From contig NC_092091.1 in assembly GCF_045679555.1 (NCBI RefSeq), positions 65,985,291 through 66,049,290 on the forward strand: DNA of 64,000 nt, written 5' to 3'. The translations under genes and the position numbers were made by a program. Below, in pieces: positions 34,901-47,626 of this stretch. Origin of the DNA: Salvelinus alpinus. Taxonomy: Eukaryota; Chordata; Actinopteri; Salmoniformes; Salmonidae. Position 1 is the first letter of the stretch. Every line of letters starts with the position of its first letter. The notes beneath the pieces were generated by a model. That model did not search any database, had not been told where the DNA came from, and was given only the letters and a program-made list of their open reading frames with translations.

Positions 34901-35743
34901 TGTACCTATGTTATGTCTGAAAAAGTCAGTTATAAAATCTTCTGTCCTAGTTCTAAACAATTTATCATCTAGTAGACTTTGATTAAATTTCCAATATCCT
35001 CGCCCACGTGGAAATTCTGTAAGAGAAATATATATGCCAATTATGTGATGATCCGACCGCATTCTGTCCCCTATCAACACTTTTTTAACTTTTGGTGCCA
35101 GAGAGAATGGTATAAGAAAGTAGTCAAGACGACTAGCTTGATTCAGCCTCCGCCATGTATATCTCACTAAATCAGGGTATTTAAGTCTCCATATATCCAC
35201 TAATTCCAATATATCCATGACATTCATGATTTCCTTAAGTGCCTGAGGGTGATAGTTTGTAGTGTGATTTCCTTTCCGGTCTATAGAGGTATTTAAGACC
35301 GTATTAAAATCTCCCACTATAATAATAGAGTCTAGTGTTGCTTGTAGAGTTGATAAATTCTTATATATATTTTCAAAGAAGCTTGGATCATCATTATTCG
35401 GACCGTATAGGTTAACAAGCCATATTTGTTTATTGTCCAATAACATATTTAAAATAATCCATCTACCTTGAGGATCTGTTTGGACAATTTGCACATTTGG
35501 ATCAAAATTATTGTTAATTAAAACCATCACCCCTTTTGAATTTCTTTGCCCATGGGAGAAATATATTTTGCCCCCCCAGTTCTTTTTCCACAAAACTTCA
35601 TCTAAAACTGTTGAATGGGTTTCCTGTAAACAATAGATATTATAATCCTTCTCTTTTAGCCAGGTAAATACTGATCGTCTTTTCTTATTATCTGCTAAGC
35701 CATTACAATTGTAACTGGCTATACTTATTTCACCACTTACCAT
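31934..35743 (-). CDS. L1 ORF2 protein: endonuclease / reverse transcriptase, intact
   Basis: About 1,269 residues from ATG (MVSGEISIASYN); the frame is open 4 codons further up but without an ATG. The N-terminal AP endonuclease has SYNCNGL, CLQETHS, VGDFNTVLN, RLDYFLIP and SDHHIIG. The reverse transcriptase has GKTPGLDGIPVEVYK, FIADFEKAFDKV (about residue 610), GVKQGCPLSAYLF (about 668) and the catalytic SLYADDS (about 708). The C-terminus has a zf-RVT-like Cys/His group in LCRFCCEEAESLDHLFWYC (about 1150). It would catalyse target-primed reverse transcription. No stop or frameshift. Length agrees with L1 ORF2 proteins (about 1,275 in human). Confidence 0.94.
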   Translation of the reverse strand: MVSGEISIASYNCNGLADNKKRRSVFTWLKEKDYNIYCLQETHSTVLDEVLWKKNWGGKIYFSHGQRNSKGVMVLINNNFDPNVQIVQTDPQGRWIILNMLLDNKQIWLVNLYGPNNDDPSFFENIYKNLSTLQATLDSIIIVGDFNTVLNTSIDRKGNHTTNYHPQALKEIMNVMDILELVDIWRLKYPDLVRYTWRRLNQASRLDYFLIPFSLAPKVKKVLIGDRMRSDHHIIGIYISLTEFPRGRGYWKFNQSLLDDKLFRTRTEDFITDFFRHNIGTADPLIVWDTFKCAFRGHAIQYSSIKQREFRSKESILTKEIEGLTVQLDSNKNGTIEAQNKLEEKQKEMEELIQERSSVIYYKNKANWMEYGEKCTKFFFNLQYRNATKKNVLKLVTNDGVTHDSPNDILKEEVKYFKNMFSFQAPPSPLTETNCMDFFPINNVKLTSVQKDSCEGQITEEELLDAIGAFKDGKTPGLDGIPVEVYKTFFDILKGPLLACFNHSYINGRLSDTQQEGLISLLLKQDPSGIYKDPVQLKNWRPLTLQCCDAKILAKCLAHRIKKVLSDIIHPNQTGFLHGRYIGDNIRQVLETIEHYEISGTPGLVFIADFEKAFDKVRLEFIYKCLEYFNFGESLIKWVKIMYSNPRCKIVNNGYISENFKLSRGVKQGCPLSAYLFIIAIEMLAVKIRSNININGLEIRGLKTKVSLYADDSCFLLKPQLESLHGLIEDLDTFAILSGLKPNYDKCTILRIGSLKNTHFILPCSLPIKWSDGDVDILGIKIPKERNDLTPINFYRKLAKIDKILLPWKGKYLSICGKITLINSLVISQFTYLLMVLPTPSDLLFKLYEQKIFHFIWNGKPDKIKRAYLYNEYEFGGQKLLNIKALDLSLKASVIQKLYLNPNWFSNKLVRMSHPMFKKGLFPFIQITPAHFRLFEKEIISKISLFFKQAIESWLQFQFNPPERTEQIVQQILWLNSNIVIDKKTVFIEEIFKKGIIFVNDIINRTGGVMSHMQLTQTYGNVCSTQNYNQLIAALPQKWKRQVEGEKSKELVCRPCIKEHKWLKKSVINKNIYQFHLRTKKLTAVPYKLQNSWEEIFDVPIPWHMVYELIRKTTPDSKLRIFQFKLLYKILATNRMLYIWGIQSSQLCRFCCEEAESLDHLFWYCPYVARFWSQVQEWLKNCNICLELTLQIAILGDLKSHSQSINNIIIILAKMFIFNLQSVEAMRIGRFKSFVKHHSTVEKYMANKNPKWMMLEDRWEGLSGTEGWD

Positions 35744-37292
35744 AATGAGACACACCTTTCATTCTTTTAATCAGAATATATTTTTGTAAAGGTACTATTA
35801 AAAAGTAACATAATGATTGAGTGTCTATATAGTTGTACCATGATATTTGCATTTCTACTAAGTAAACCTCCAATTGGTCCCTACTATTCCACCCGCTAAA
35901 AGGCCTCATCTCGAGATGGCTTGTCATCCCAATGCCCGGCAGACCACCCTCGACCCCCTGTATCCCATAGCCCTGAACCGACTGGGATCCATTCTTTGAA
36001 AAGAGCATACAGTGCCATCTACCGAATTGAAGTAGATCAATTGCCATATGCATTTCCATTGCCCTCACCTCGATTTGTATTATATATATCTGTGGATCAT
36101 CCTCTATTGTCCCTAACATCTTTTACTTCTTCCTTCGCAACAGTTGTGGGATACACACATAAACCCACACACACTCAGCCCTTACCCCCACACAACCATA
36201 AGCTCACTTTCTCAACAATTGCACCATCCCAGAGCCCAACTCAAGATGGGTCAAGATTTACAAATGCACTTGCAGTTGCAGCTGCATGAGAAGGCCTGCA
36301 AGACCGCACAAAAAATGAGCAAAAATTGAGAGATTTATTTACCATTGTCACATCCTAGATAATGGAGGTCAAATGTACACCTTATTCCTGAAACACCCAC
36401 AATACGGCCACCCGTCATGACCATGTCCCCACGCATCTCCATGCAGTCCGACTTTGATTTTGTGCCGCCAGGGCCACAATAATATACCCCCTCTCTGAAT
36501 GTCCGAGTGTGACCCCCTCCCCATGGGTTACTGCAGCTAGTGTTGCCAGCACTGCCACTGCCTGGGTGGGGGCACCCCACCGGAATCCCCACCGGCTAGG
36601 TACAAGGTCGTCAAGGTTCTCATTAGCAGCTTTGAGAATTTCCTTGTATATTATGCTCTCCCTTTAGGGGGCTTTGGCTTTGCAGGACCAACCCTGCCAA
36701 GCAGGCTCAGAATCTTGAGGGGGCAGTGCTGCTCTTGGTCTCTGACCTCATTTTAGCTGCATACAGACCGCTTACAGCGAGCACATAAAACAGTTAGGGA
36801 CTTCTCCTTAGTATCTGGGTCATTCAGGTGGGTGTCTAGGGTATAGTGCCATGGACCGTACCATTAAAATAGGATAAGAAATAATTAGAAAAAAAATGTA
36901 AAAAGATGTAGTTCTCCATGATAGGACAATAAATAAATAAGACGTATAATTCATAAAAGTATATCCATCATCTGAACAACATTGAAAGCCCTCTCATACC
37001 CGGCTCACAGCAATACATTGGCTCTGGGATATGCAACCATTTCATTACTCACTCACTCAACTTTCCAAACATAGCAAATAAAATAAAAAATAAACACAAA
37101 CCATACCATCCACACATACTGTGCCTTCTGTTTACTTAGTTTTTATCTTCACTATGTTGAATTAGTGCTTGTGTGTTCAATTAGTTATATGTGAAGATTT
37201 ATAGAAAAGCTATATTTTTTATTGTATTGTTACAATCAGTAACCGGGCTTGAATTGTGTTTATTTCCCTCGTCTATGAGAACTTTGTAATTT
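35744..37292 (-). other. L1 inter-ORF region, about 1.55 kb
   Basis: It separates the ORF1 stop from the ORF2 ATG. Small open frames (36335-36592, 35730-36119) show no domain I recognise. In human L1 the gap is only tens of bases. This spacer could be a family trait, a decayed extra ORF, or an insertion. No TE ends are obvious within it. Confidence 0.7.
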
Positions 37293-37778
37293 TTAAAATA
37301 ACCATGGAGTAGTCTTTGTGTCTCTGAACAACTGGTTATCAATATATAGTTTATCAACGACGAGAGCTACTCGTTTCGCTTTTAATCTATTTTCTTTGAA
37401 AATTGGATACAGAACTTTGCGCCGTTCTGCAATTTCCTTCGGAAACTGATCATTCATGCCAATTTTGGTCCCAGCAAGTCTTTTACCCAGGCTTTTAACC
37501 ATTATTTTATCTTTAAATGAAGCAAATTTGGCAACGATTGGGCGTTCGTACCTCTGCCCTCTCTGTCCGAAGCGGTGAACGCGTTCAAGTTGGATTTTGT
37601 CGATAACTTCGCGTGGAATCTGAAGCGCTGTAAGGAGGAAGTCTCTAACTATAGTTTCAGGAACTTCTCCTTCTTTTTCTTGGATACCTGTAAGTACCAA
37701 ATTCTCTCTCATGGATCTAGTTTGTATGTCCAGTAAGGCTTCCTTCAGAACGGTGTTCTCCTTTTTAATTCCATTCAT
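37293..37778 (-). CDS. L1 ORF1 protein, N-terminally truncated (RRM and C-terminal domain)
   Basis: 161 residues from ATG 37778. The same frame is open upstream to a stop near 37870 and shows a Lys/Glu-rich heptad-like segment (VEHLKKETHKLKGTVNK), the end of the coiled coil. The body has an RRM-type domain (SMRENLVLTGIQE, VHRFGQRG, PIVAKFASFKDK) and the transposase_22-type C-terminal domain (IGMNDQFPKEIAERRK). ORF1p binds LINE RNA as a trimer. The coiled coil needed for trimerisation is mostly missing because the L1 is 5'-truncated. Confidence 0.88.
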   Translation of the reverse strand: MNGIKKENTVLKEALLDIQTRSMRENLVLTGIQEKEGEVPETIVRDFLLTALQIPREVIDKIQLERVHRFGQRGQRYERPIVAKFASFKDKIMVKSLGKRLAGTKIGMNDQFPKEIAERRKVLYPIFKENRLKAKRVALVVDKLYIDNQLFRDTKTTPWLF

Positions 37779-37929
37779 TTCGGTTTCAATCTTATTGACT
37801 GTCCCTTTTAGCTTGTGTGTTTCCTTCTTGAGGTGCTCTACATAAATCCCTTCAGTCCGCCATTACCCTTACGTTACCTTTACGTCATTACGTTGATCAT
37901 TCTGCCTTCAGGTCGAAATTGTTACTCCC

Positions 37930-38703
37930 AATGCCTTCCTCTTGCAGGAACTGCTGACACACTCCAGCCACATGAGGTCTAGCATTGTCTTGCATTAGGA
38001 GGAACTCAGGGCCAACCGCACCAGCATATGGTCTCACAAGGGGTCTGAGGATCTCATCTCGGTACCTAATGGCAGTCAGGCTACCTCTGGCGAGCCCATG
38101 GAGGGCTGTGCGGCCCCCCAAAGAAATGCCACCCCACACCATGACTGACCCACCGCCAAACCGGTCATGCTGGAGGATGTTGCAGGCAGCAGAACGTTCT
38201 CCACGGCGTCTCCAGACTCTGTCACGTCTGTCACATGTGCGTGTGAACCTGCTTTCATCTGTGAAGAGCACAGGGCGCCAGTGGCGAATTTGCCAATCTT
38301 GGTGTTCTCTGGCAAATGCCAAACGTCCTGCACGGTGTTGGGCTGTAAGCACAACCCCCACCTGTGGACGTCGGGCCCTCATACCACCCTCATGGAGTCT
38401 GTTTCTGACTGTTTGAGCAGACACATGCACATTTGTGGCCTGCTGGAGGTCATTTTGCAGGGCTCTGGCAGTGCTCCTCCTTGCACAAAGGCGGAGGTAG
38501 CGGTCCTGCTGCTGGGTTGTTGCCCTCCTACGGCCTCCTCCACGTCTCCTGATGTACTGGCCTGTCTCCTGGTAGCGCCTCCATGCTCTGGACACTACGC
38601 TGACAGACACAGCAAACCTTCTTGCCACAGCTCGCATTGATGTGCCATCCTGGATGAGCTGCACTACCTGAGCCACTTGTGTGGGTTGTAGATTCCGTCT
38701 CAT
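37930..38703 (-). pseudogene. Tc1-like transposase, N-terminal part
   Basis: From [12 protein letters not shown]: a paired-type HTH region ([25 protein letters not shown]; residues about 15-50), a GRRR basic AT-hook-like element near 60 ([10 protein letters not shown]), a second HTH, then the catalytic domain with the first aspartate in LFTDESRF and the second in [13 protein letters not shown]. It ends at FLQEEGIGS where the L1 enters. The third catalytic residue lies on the distal piece at 31189-31428. The spacing to it fits a DD34E Tc1 transposase. Confidence 0.9.
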
Positions 38704-39002
38704 ACTACCACTAGAGTGAAAGCACCGCCAGCATTCAAAAGTGACCAAAACATCAGCCAGGAAGCATAGGAACTGAGAAGTGGTCTGTGGTCACCACCTG
38801 CAGAACCACTCCTTTATTGGGGGTGTCTTGCTAATTGCCTATAATTTCCACCTTTTGTCTATTCCATTTGCACAACAGCATGTGAAATTTATTGTCAATC
38901 AGTGTTGCTTCCTAAGTGGACAGTTTGATTTCACAGAAGTGTGATTGACTTGGAGTTACATTGTGTTGTTTAAGTGTTCCCTTTATTTTTTTGAGCAGTG
39001 TA

Positions 39003-39770
39003 TTTCACACAACACTTACTTTTTTTGTTGAAGTTTTCATGTACCAAATAAAAATCTAAAGTTCAATGTGTTTCCATTGCATTTTCAACTCTACGGATAG
39101 TTTTGTCACAAAAACTTACGTTAAATAGCAAATGTGCCTACTCTTGTCTTGGCATGTGCGCTCTAGCCAACAGCTCACAGATAAAGTGTGGGTAGGCCAT
39201 TCTACATAATGAGATTATTATGTATAAGAGCGAAAATATTAGTATTTTTCAAATGGCAGTCAAGCATCGATCATCGTGGTACCAGTATCAGACCCTCGAT
39301 ATTTATTGGAAAGGAGCATCAAGATCACTGTGCACTTTCACCACTCTGTGAAGTTATTTAATCTGTAGCCTAATAAACTGCATGGTTTCCCAAGTCATAG
39401 TGGGAGGACCACACACCATATCATCGCCTGACTCCCAAGTTTACTTCAATATGTTGTATTTTATATCAATATTTCCACCGTCATCTCTCGCATAATTAAT
39501 TTTACCAGCACAAAAAGATCCCATCATGTCGAACGAACAAATTACCGGTCGGCATTTATAAAACTGGACCGAAACGTCCTGTTTCCATCACGGCTGTTGT
39601 GATGTTTTTTTATTCGGTATGACTTTACCCAAATTAAAACTGTGGACGGAAACGTGGTTACTGGAATGGAACTTTTATATATTCTTTTAATCTCTACCTG
39701 ACATAAAGGGACACTTCGAAAAGAAAGTAGCTAGTAGTCTATGAGACGACCAAACCCCCAAATTCACTGA
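39003..39770. other. Unassigned sequence flanking the Tc1/L1 nest
   Basis: No gene. GTTTCCATTG and TTTCCATCACGG motifs here and GTTTCCATTCATTTGGC at 30792 hint that the Tc1 landed in an older repeat spanning both sides. I could not define its ends. Confidence 0.4.
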
Positions 39771-39777
39771 CATTCTT

Positions 39778-40094
39778 GAGCTTTGAGAAACATTTTGGCA
39801 CAACTTACAAAGAGAGGATTCTTTTATCTCTGACTACCTTCCACCTGAAAGAGAAGCCCTCACTCCATTAATGGTTACGAACAACAGGGCCAAGGGGGCC
39901 ATGTTCTTTTGTATTCCCCTGAGTCGATACAGAACATCTCCTGCCTGTGTCGACTCAGGGGAACACAATATAACACAGCCCTGGTGTTCCTAACCATTCA
40001 TGGAATGAGGGTTTCTCTTTCAGATGGAAGGTAGTCAGAGATAGAAATGGCATTCCTCTCTTTGTATCTCGTGCCAGAAGGTTTCTCAAAGCTC
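39778..40094. repeat. Long palindrome (arms about 150 bp, loop about 20 bp)
   Basis: The left arm (39778-39929) reads GAGCTTTGAGAAACATTTTG ... CCCCTGAGTCGATA. The right arm (39949-40094) reads GTCGACTCAGGGG ... AGAAGGTTTCTCAAAGCTC. Matching interior blocks include TCTGACTACCTTCCACCTGA / AGATGGAAGGTAGTCAGAGA. With a loop of about 20 bases it would form a very long hairpin. No transposase or clear target duplication. Confidence 0.9.
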
Positions 40095-41020
40095 GAGTAT
40101 GGCACTGCAAGTACAGAGTCCCGCTGTTTGTTACCACAGAGGTTCAATATAGAGCGGCTTAGCATCAGCAGTAAATACTTTATGGTATCAGTGTAGAGTC
40201 GTTTTAATGAGACTGCTGGATGGGAATATGTGGTACTAAGTCTGAAGGTTTTGAATGGTAGGCTATTTGGCATGTGAGTTGTTTAAAAAGTGGTTACCTG
40301 GGTGGCTCGGGAGTTTGAGAAAGTGGGATATCTGCAATGTAACAAAGTGGATATTTGGGTCTTTGTGGGGGATTTTGAAGTGGAAGGTATTTGTGGTATT
40401 TTGGGACCGTTCTCGCCCCCATCTCAGACTCTTGAAAGGGATCTGAAATCTGAATTCAACATAAGCTCTGCTGAGTGTCTGAATCCCCTAGTCTCTCGCT
40501 CCCCCTCTCTCTCTCCTGCCTTCCCCCCCTCCCTTGCCAACTTCTGAGACACTTATCGCTGAAACATTTATATTCTCTCTCCTTCCATCTGTCCCTCCTT
40601 CCTTCCCTCCCCTACTATTTTCTATGAGCGGGTATTGGTACTTCTCACTTGAGGGGGAAAACGTTATTATCGAAGAAACATTTCTCTTTGCTGTACACAC
40701 ACATTTGCTGAGGTGTTGGCAGGCTCCTGTAATAATTACCACACTACAGTTTAAAGTCCTTTTACAGGTTATCAATTTACAGAAGATGAAACGACACACA
40801 TTGTTAGTGGCGTCCTCGTTAGAGTTTTTCTCCTCGGCTAGATCAAAACTGTTACAACACTATACTTTCACTTCCTTGTGTCATTAATTAGTTACATGAA
40901 CGCTTTAAAATGACTAATTTTGCAGCTGAAAGCTAATTGGAAATATTTAGACAGTGCATTATAGCGTGGGAAATTAGCAACCTTTAGGAGGCCATTGAAC
41001 CAATTGATTCAGCTCTAATG
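40095..41020. other. Unassigned intergenic sequence
   Basis: A CT-rich tract lies at 40495-40620. No gene is supported. Confidence 0.5.
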
Positions 41021-41022
41021 TA

Positions 41023-42663
41023 CAGTGCATTCGAAAACTATTCAGACCCATTGCCTTTTTCCACATTTTGTTACGTTACAGCCTTATTCTAAAATTGATT
41101 AAATTGTTTTTTTCCCCCTCATCAATCTACACACAATACCCCATAATGACAAAGCAAAAAACGTTTTTTAGAAATGTTTGAAAATGTATTACAAATAAAA
41201 AACTTTGTTGAAGCACTTTTGGCAGCGAATACAGCCTCAAGTCCTCTTGAATATGACACTACAAGCTTGGCACACCTGTATTTGGGGAGTTTCTCCCATT
41301 CTTCTCTGCAGATCCTCTCAAGCTCTGTCAGGCTGGATGGGGAGCATCGCTGCACAGATATTTTCAGGTCTCTCCAGAGACATTCGATTGGGTTCAAGTC
41401 CAGGCTCCGGCTGGATCACTGAAGGACATTCAGAGACTTGTCCCAAAGCCACTCCTGCGTTGTCTTGGCTGTGTGCTTAGGGTTGTTGTCCTGTTGTAAG
41501 GTAAACTTTCCCCCAGTCTGAGGTCCTGAGCTCTCTGGAGCAGGTTTTCATCAAGGATCTCTGTACTTTGCTCTGTTCATCTTTCCCTCAAGCCTGACTA
41601 GTCTCCCAGTCCCTGCGCTGAAAAACATCCCCACAGCATGATGCTGCCACCACCATCCTTCAACTTAGGGATGGTCCCAAATTTCCTCCAGACGTGACAC
41701 TTGGCATTCAGGTCAAAGAGTTTAATCTTGGTTTCATTAGACCAGAGAATCTTGTTTCTCATGGTCTGGAAGTCCTTTAGGTGCCTTTTGGCAAACTCCA
41801 AGCGGGCTGTCATGTGCCTTTTACTGAAGAGTGGCTTCCGTCTGGCCACTGTACCATAAAGGCCTGATTGGTGGAGTGCTGCAGAGATGGTTGTCCTTCT
41901 GGAAGGTTCTCTCAGAGGGGTTGGGTTAAATGCGGAAGACACATTTCAGTTGAAGGCATTCAGTTGTACAACTGACTAGGTATCCCCCTTTCCCATCTCC
42001 ACAGAGGAACTCTGGAGCTCTGTCAGAGGGACCAGCGGGTTCTTGGTCACCACCCTGACCAAGGCCCTTCTCCCCCAATTGCTCAGTTTAGCCAGGCGGC
42101 CAGCTATAGGAAGAGTGTTGGTGGTTCCAAACTTCTTCCAATTAAGAATGATGGAGGCCACTGTGTTCTTGGGGCCCTTCAATGCTGCAGAAATGTTTTG
42201 CTACTCTTCCCCAGATCTGTGCATCGAACACAATCCTGTCTCGGAGCTCTACGGACAATTCCTTCGACCTCATGGCTTTGTTTTTGCTCTGACATGCACT
42301 GTCAACTGTGGGACCTTATATAGACAGGTGTGTGACATTCCAAATTATGTCCAATAAATTAAATTTACCACAGGTGGACTCCAATCAACTTGTAGAAACA
42401 TCTTAAGGATGATCAATGGAAACAGGATACACCTGAGCTCAATTTCGAGTCTCATAGCGAAGGGTCTGAATACTTATGTAAATAAGGTATTTCTGTTTTT
42501 GTATGTGCAAAAATGTCCTTAAATCTGTTTTAGCTTCGTCATTATGGGGTATTGTGTGTAGATTGATGAGGAATATTTTTTTATTTAATCAATTTTATAA
42601 TAAGGCTGTAATGGAAAAAAATTGGAAAAAGGGAAGGGGTCTGACTACCTTCCGAATGCACTG
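41023..42663 (-). mobile_element. Tc1-like transposon (CAGTGCATTCGGAAAG family), degraded
   Basis: The left end CAGTGCATTCGAAAACTATTC follows TA; the right end is CTACCTTCCGAATGCACTG. Transposase fragments on the minus strand lie in three frames: HTH region 41976-42182, catalytic start 41598-41942, C-terminus 41122-41397 (with NPIECLWRDLK, the last catalytic glutamate block). The first catalytic aspartate block reads LWSNETKI, so Asp is replaced by Asn. A foreign repeat at 41910-41993 also breaks the gene. Confidence 0.9.
41910..41993. repeat. Short salmonid repeat inserted in Tc1
   Basis: TTGGGTTAAATGCGGAAGAC, then CAGTTGTACAACTGACTAGG: the reverse complement of the unit at 4113-4180. It interrupts transposase text that resumes at CCATCTCCACAGAGGAAC. 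Confidence 0.75.
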
Positions 42664-42829
42664 CATGTAGGTACAACGTATGCCGACTTCTGGAGTGCTT
42701 CGAGGTGGCAGGGTGCAGCCGCCTAAATGGTGCCACTTAATGCGTTACAATTTTATATATCCTTAGAAGGGCTATGCTCACGTTCATTAGGCACCAAACG
42801 GAAGGAAACTGGCTGAAACTGGCTACTCA

Positions 42830-43600
42830 GCAAATTGGATACGGTCTATCACAGTGCCATCCGTTTTGTCACCAAAGCCCCATATAGAACCCACCACTGC
42901 GACCTACATGCTCTCGTTGGCTGGCCCTCGCTTCAAATTCGTCACCAAACCTACTGGCTCCAGGTCATCTATAAGTCTTTGCTAGGTAAAGCTCCGCCTT
43001 ATCTCAGCTCACTGGTCACCATAGCAGCACCCACCCATAGCACACGCTCCAGCAGGTATATTTCACTGGTCACCCCCAAAGCCAACTCCTCCTTTGGCCG
43101 ACTTTCCTTCCAGTTCTCTGCTACCAATGACTGGAACGAATTGCAAAAATCACTGAAGCTGGAGACTCATATCTCCCTCACTAACTTTAAGCATCAGCTG
43201 TCAGAGCAGATTACAGATCATTGCATCTGTACATAGCCCATCTGTAAACAGCCCACCCAACTACCTCATCCCCATATTGTTATTTATTTTTTTGCTCCTT
43301 TGCACCCAGTATCTCTACTTGCACATACATCTTCTGCACATCTACCACTTCAGTGTTTAATTGCTAAATTGTAATTATTTCGCCACTATGGCCTATTTAT
43401 TGCCTTACCTCCCTAATCTTACTTCATTTGCACACACTGTATATAGACTTTTCTATTGTGTTATTGACTGTACGTTTGTTTATTCCATGTTTTAACTCTG
43501 TCTGTGTTTGTGTCGCACTGCTTTGTTTTATCTCGGCCAGGTCGCAGTTGTAAATGAGAACTTGTTCTCAACTGGCCTACCTGGTTAAATAAAGGGGATT
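42830..43600 (+). mobile_element. 5'-truncated RSg-1-like LINE
   Basis: It begins in the C-terminal part of the reverse-transcriptase ORF and ends with AACTGGCCTACCTGGTTAAA and TAAAGG. The open piece 42835-43236 encodes about 130 residues (ITKAPYRTHHCDL-like region, LVGWPSLQIRHQTYWLQVIY, NDWNELQKSLKLE) before a stop and the 3' UTR. It is the most complete of four copies of this 3' end in the window. Confidence 0.85.
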
Positions 43601-43742
43601 TGTTTTAAACAGGGAGGGACTAGCCTACCACCTGGACTTGTCCAATATGAAATGCCCGTTTTCTTTTTCCATTGCACAACATTTAAATGTTTTCCATTGT
43701 GTGCCCTAATGAACATGACAACAGCAGTTTAGGGCAGCTTGG

Positions 43743-43832
43743 ACCTTAAAGACACAATCTGGGATTTGTGTTAAAGCTCAACATTAGCCCACCACCAAAT
43801 ATTAAACAGCTAATATCCCAGATTGCACCTTT
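43743..43832. repeat. Small palindrome (TTAAAG-ended)
   Basis: TTAAAGACACAATCTGGGAT on the left mirrors ATCCCAGATTGCACCTTTAA on the right: probably a tiny MITE or stem-loop. Confidence 0.65.
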
Positions 43833-43992
43833 AAAATCAGAGAGAGTGCTGCGCTGAGTTATGAAAGTCAAAGCTGTTTGAAAAGTAAATCGTTTTTATG
43901 GGTCTTATCCAAACTGCTCTAACAATCAAGGGCTGAATATTTCATCATTCATTTAAAAGATGGATGAGTCATCGTGTGGATAATGTGTTCCG

Positions 43993-46549
<2,557 letters not shown>

Positions 46550-46995
46550 TGTTTTTGGAGGATAGGAATCATCAGTAGAGGGAATATGATTTTGCATGTT
46601 AGCATCTTTACTGGGATGTGATGCAATTGAGACATTCACATTGCAGTCCTAAAGGGCCTGTCTCAGTCCCTATCAGCCAAGGTCCAGCAGTGTACCCCTG
46701 TAATGTGGCAACACCACTCACTGGTGCTCTGTCATAATCTATCCTAAGCAGACACTATTCAGGGCCCATTACTGTAAGTTCTGCTGGAACTTTCCTGGAC
46801 CCGTGGAGGTCCAGAGAGAGGTGTCGTGTTAGTGGGAGATGTGAGAAGCTTCGTCCCTATAGTGATGGGGTAAGCGATGACCTGTCAGTGCAGACACAGG
46901 AAGGGATGGCGGAAGCAGCTGGACACTGTTACAGGCCAACGTCAAGAGACTCCGAGGTGGTAAGACAAGGATGTATAATGGGACGAGGGAGGGAG
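46550..46995 (+). repeat. Duplicated block Y, copy 1
   Basis: GGAGGATAGGAATCATCAGT ... CAGACACTATTCAGGGCCCA ... GGTAAGACAAGGATGTATAA. It aligns with 47627-48058 in the same direction. Confidence 0.93.
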
Positions 46996-47162
46996 TGTTT
47001 TCAAAACTGTAATGTTTACATGAATTCTGATTATTTCCATTGATACACAACATCCTCAAATACATGTATATGTAGATATCTTTGTTAGAAAGAATGCTAT
47101 ATTTCCTTTGACTGGGGGATGCCGAATGTGAAAAATGGCTCAACTTACCCCGCTCTCCCCTA
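46996..47162 (-). mobile_element. MITE fragment with AGGGGAGAGCGGGGTAAGTT end
   Basis: On the minus strand it begins TAGGGGAGAGCGGGGTAAGT TGAGCC and continues to AACAAAGATATCTACATAT. The same pieces occur in the larger copy at 53852-54825. The distal end is not defined. Confidence 0.65.
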
Positions 47163-47480
47163 CAGACATTCTAAGGCGGATCCACCTTCACTCTGTTTGC
47201 ATATTCCAAGTCATTAAATGTTGAACTGTTTTGGGAGATGTTGAATATTTCATGGAAATAGAATAATTACATAGTACAACGCCATAGCACTATTGTTAAA
47301 CCATTGAAACAGCAATTCAATTAGAGGGAGTGTTTTCCTGTATTTGTTTGAATCTAGTTAAAACATTCAACTGTTTTATTTAGCTGTATGGCTTTTTCCA
47401 TTCTATAGCATACAGGTGTATGCTTGTGTTCATTCAGAAGGAGAAAAATACAGATTCTGTACTCTCTTTCTCTATCACTC
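47160..47480 (+). repeat. Duplicated block X, copy 2
   Basis: Second copy of 43993-44298, directly followed by block Y copy 2 with only about 150 bp between, compared with about 2.25 kb between the first copies. Confidence 0.9.
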
Positions 47481-47626
47481 TCACACACACGCTCACTACA
47501 GAATTAGACGTTTATTCACGTTTCTCCAAAAGTCAAATTTCAAAGTGTTTTTGACACCCCGGGTTGACTCCTGCTCAGTATCATTCTGTTTCTCCAAACA
47601 TCTCATTTTGAAGTGTTTGACACCAT

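Larger units (their letters stand above)
31441..37929 (-). mobile_element. L1-clade LINE, near complete, with 14-bp target duplication and poly(A)
   Basis: Reading 5' to 3' on the minus strand: partial ORF1 (to 37293), a 1.5 kb inter-ORF region, ORF2 (35743-31934), a 3' UTR, and a poly(A) tail seen as T-rich sequence at 31441-31479. AATGCCTTCCTCTT is repeated at 31429-31442 and 37930-37943, the expected target-site duplication. The 5' end cuts ORF1, so the copy is 5'-truncated, but ORF2 is open throughout. Confidence 0.93.
30931..39000 (-). mobile_element. Tc1-like transposon split by an L1 LINE
   Basis: The ends are perfect inverted repeats beginning CACTGCTCAAAAAAATAAAG (30931) and ending TTTATTTTTTTGAGCAGTG (39000), with TA on each side. 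Without the L1 (about 31441-37929) the transposon is about 1.58 kb. Its transposase gene runs from an ATG at 38703 to a stop at 31189-31191, interrupted only by the L1. No other lesion is obvious, so it may have been intact when the L1 landed. Confidence 0.94.

Noticed and set aside
35730-36119. 129-residue minus-strand frame just upstream of L1 ORF2, as a third L1 ORF
   Set aside because: It overlaps the ORF2 start region, shows no domain and has no supporting conservation that I can test. It is kept only as a question in the spacer finding.
36335-36592. Gly/Cys-rich 85-residue frame in the L1 spacer as a zinc-knuckle protein
   Set aside because: Cys/His spacing does not fit a CCHC knuckle.
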